A stretch of 41,536 nucleotides of DNA from Exiguobacterium sp. BMC-KP. GTDB lineage: Bacteria > Bacillota > Bacilli > Exiguobacteriales > Exiguobacteriaceae. The DNA lies in contig NZ_LGIW01000017.1 of the NCBI RefSeq assembly GCF_001275385.1, positions 1-41,536 of the forward strand. The letters are read 5' to 3'. The position numbers and the translations under genes are program-made. Positions 41,459 through 41,536 of this stretch are shown piece by piece (position 1 is the stretch's first letter; the number at the start of each line of letters is the position of its first letter). Under the pieces are notes generated by a model. It saw only the letters and a program-made list of their open reading frames with translations, did not search any database and was not told the DNA's origin.

Positions 41459-41536
41459 ATTAAAGTCGCTGAAAACGACACGACGAACTTTGAAAACTGA
41501 ACGATGAGGCAAAAACGTATTCTACGGAATACAAAA
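41459..41536 (+). other. rRNA operon leader (start of pre-16S transcript)
   Basis: The leader contains AACTTTGAAAACTGAAC (41486-41502), a sequence typical of Bacilli rRNA leaders and spacers, after a small hairpin GTCG/CGAC. 16S itself should begin just beyond the window. Confidence 0.75.

Overview
The window is a chromosomal housekeeping region of a Bacilli-class Firmicute. Gene content, gene order, sigma-A promoters and rRNA/tRNA features all follow the Bacillus subtilis tmk-to-lysS region. The protein sequences, the moderate GC content and the clean absence of sporulation genes point to a non-spore-forming relative, most likely Exiguobacterium. That genus call is an inference from recognition, not from a search. 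I see no phage, transposon, CRISPR array or other island, and I found no new multi-gene system.

Layout. The window opens with the 3' end of a 5S rRNA gene and its terminator (1-90), then yaaO (Orn/Lys/Arg decarboxylase family). A replication and signalling cluster follows: tmk, darA, holB, ricT, yabA. Next come trmN6, yazA and rsmI, which ends against the convergent abrB. abrB is divergent from metS across a 351-bp regulatory gap carrying Spo0A-box-like repeats. From metS onward everything is on the plus strand: tatD, yabE, rnmV, ksgA, veg, ispE, purR, spoVG, glmU, prs, pth, mfd, a MurJ-like flippase (yabM), mazG, rqcP, divIC, a yabR with a long RG-rich insert, tRNA-Met and tRNA-Glu, tilS, hprT, ftsH, coaX, hslO, a very short yacD-like gene, cysK, the pabB-pabA-pabC-folP-folB-folK-dus folate operon and lysS. 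The last 316 bp hold the lysS terminator and the twin-promoter leader of another rRNA operon in the same orientation.

How the genes work together. Many act on translation: metS and lysS (charging), rsmI, ksgA, trmN6, dus and tilS (RNA modification), rnmV (5S maturation), pth and rqcP (recycling and quality control). Others cover nucleotide supply (tmk, prs, purR, hprT, mazG), envelope and division (glmU, yabM, divIC, yabE), DNA replication and repair (holB, yabA, mfd, tatD), folate and CoA supply, and proteostasis (ftsH, hslO). Many junctions are ATGA or similar overlaps, implying translational coupling.

Most interesting points. (1) Relative to B. subtilis, sporulation genes are missing from at least seven junctions while the flanking genes remain. 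(2) The abrB promoter nevertheless keeps what looks like the tandem Spo0A operator. (3) YabR carries an RG-rich disordered insert. (4) The yacD slot holds a 103-residue protein without a PPIase domain. (5) PabB has Ala in place of the catalytic Lys of E. coli PabB. (6) veg has an AU-only hairpin directly before its ribosome binding site. Several start codons were placed from Shine-Dalgarno evidence rather than by taking the longest open frame.
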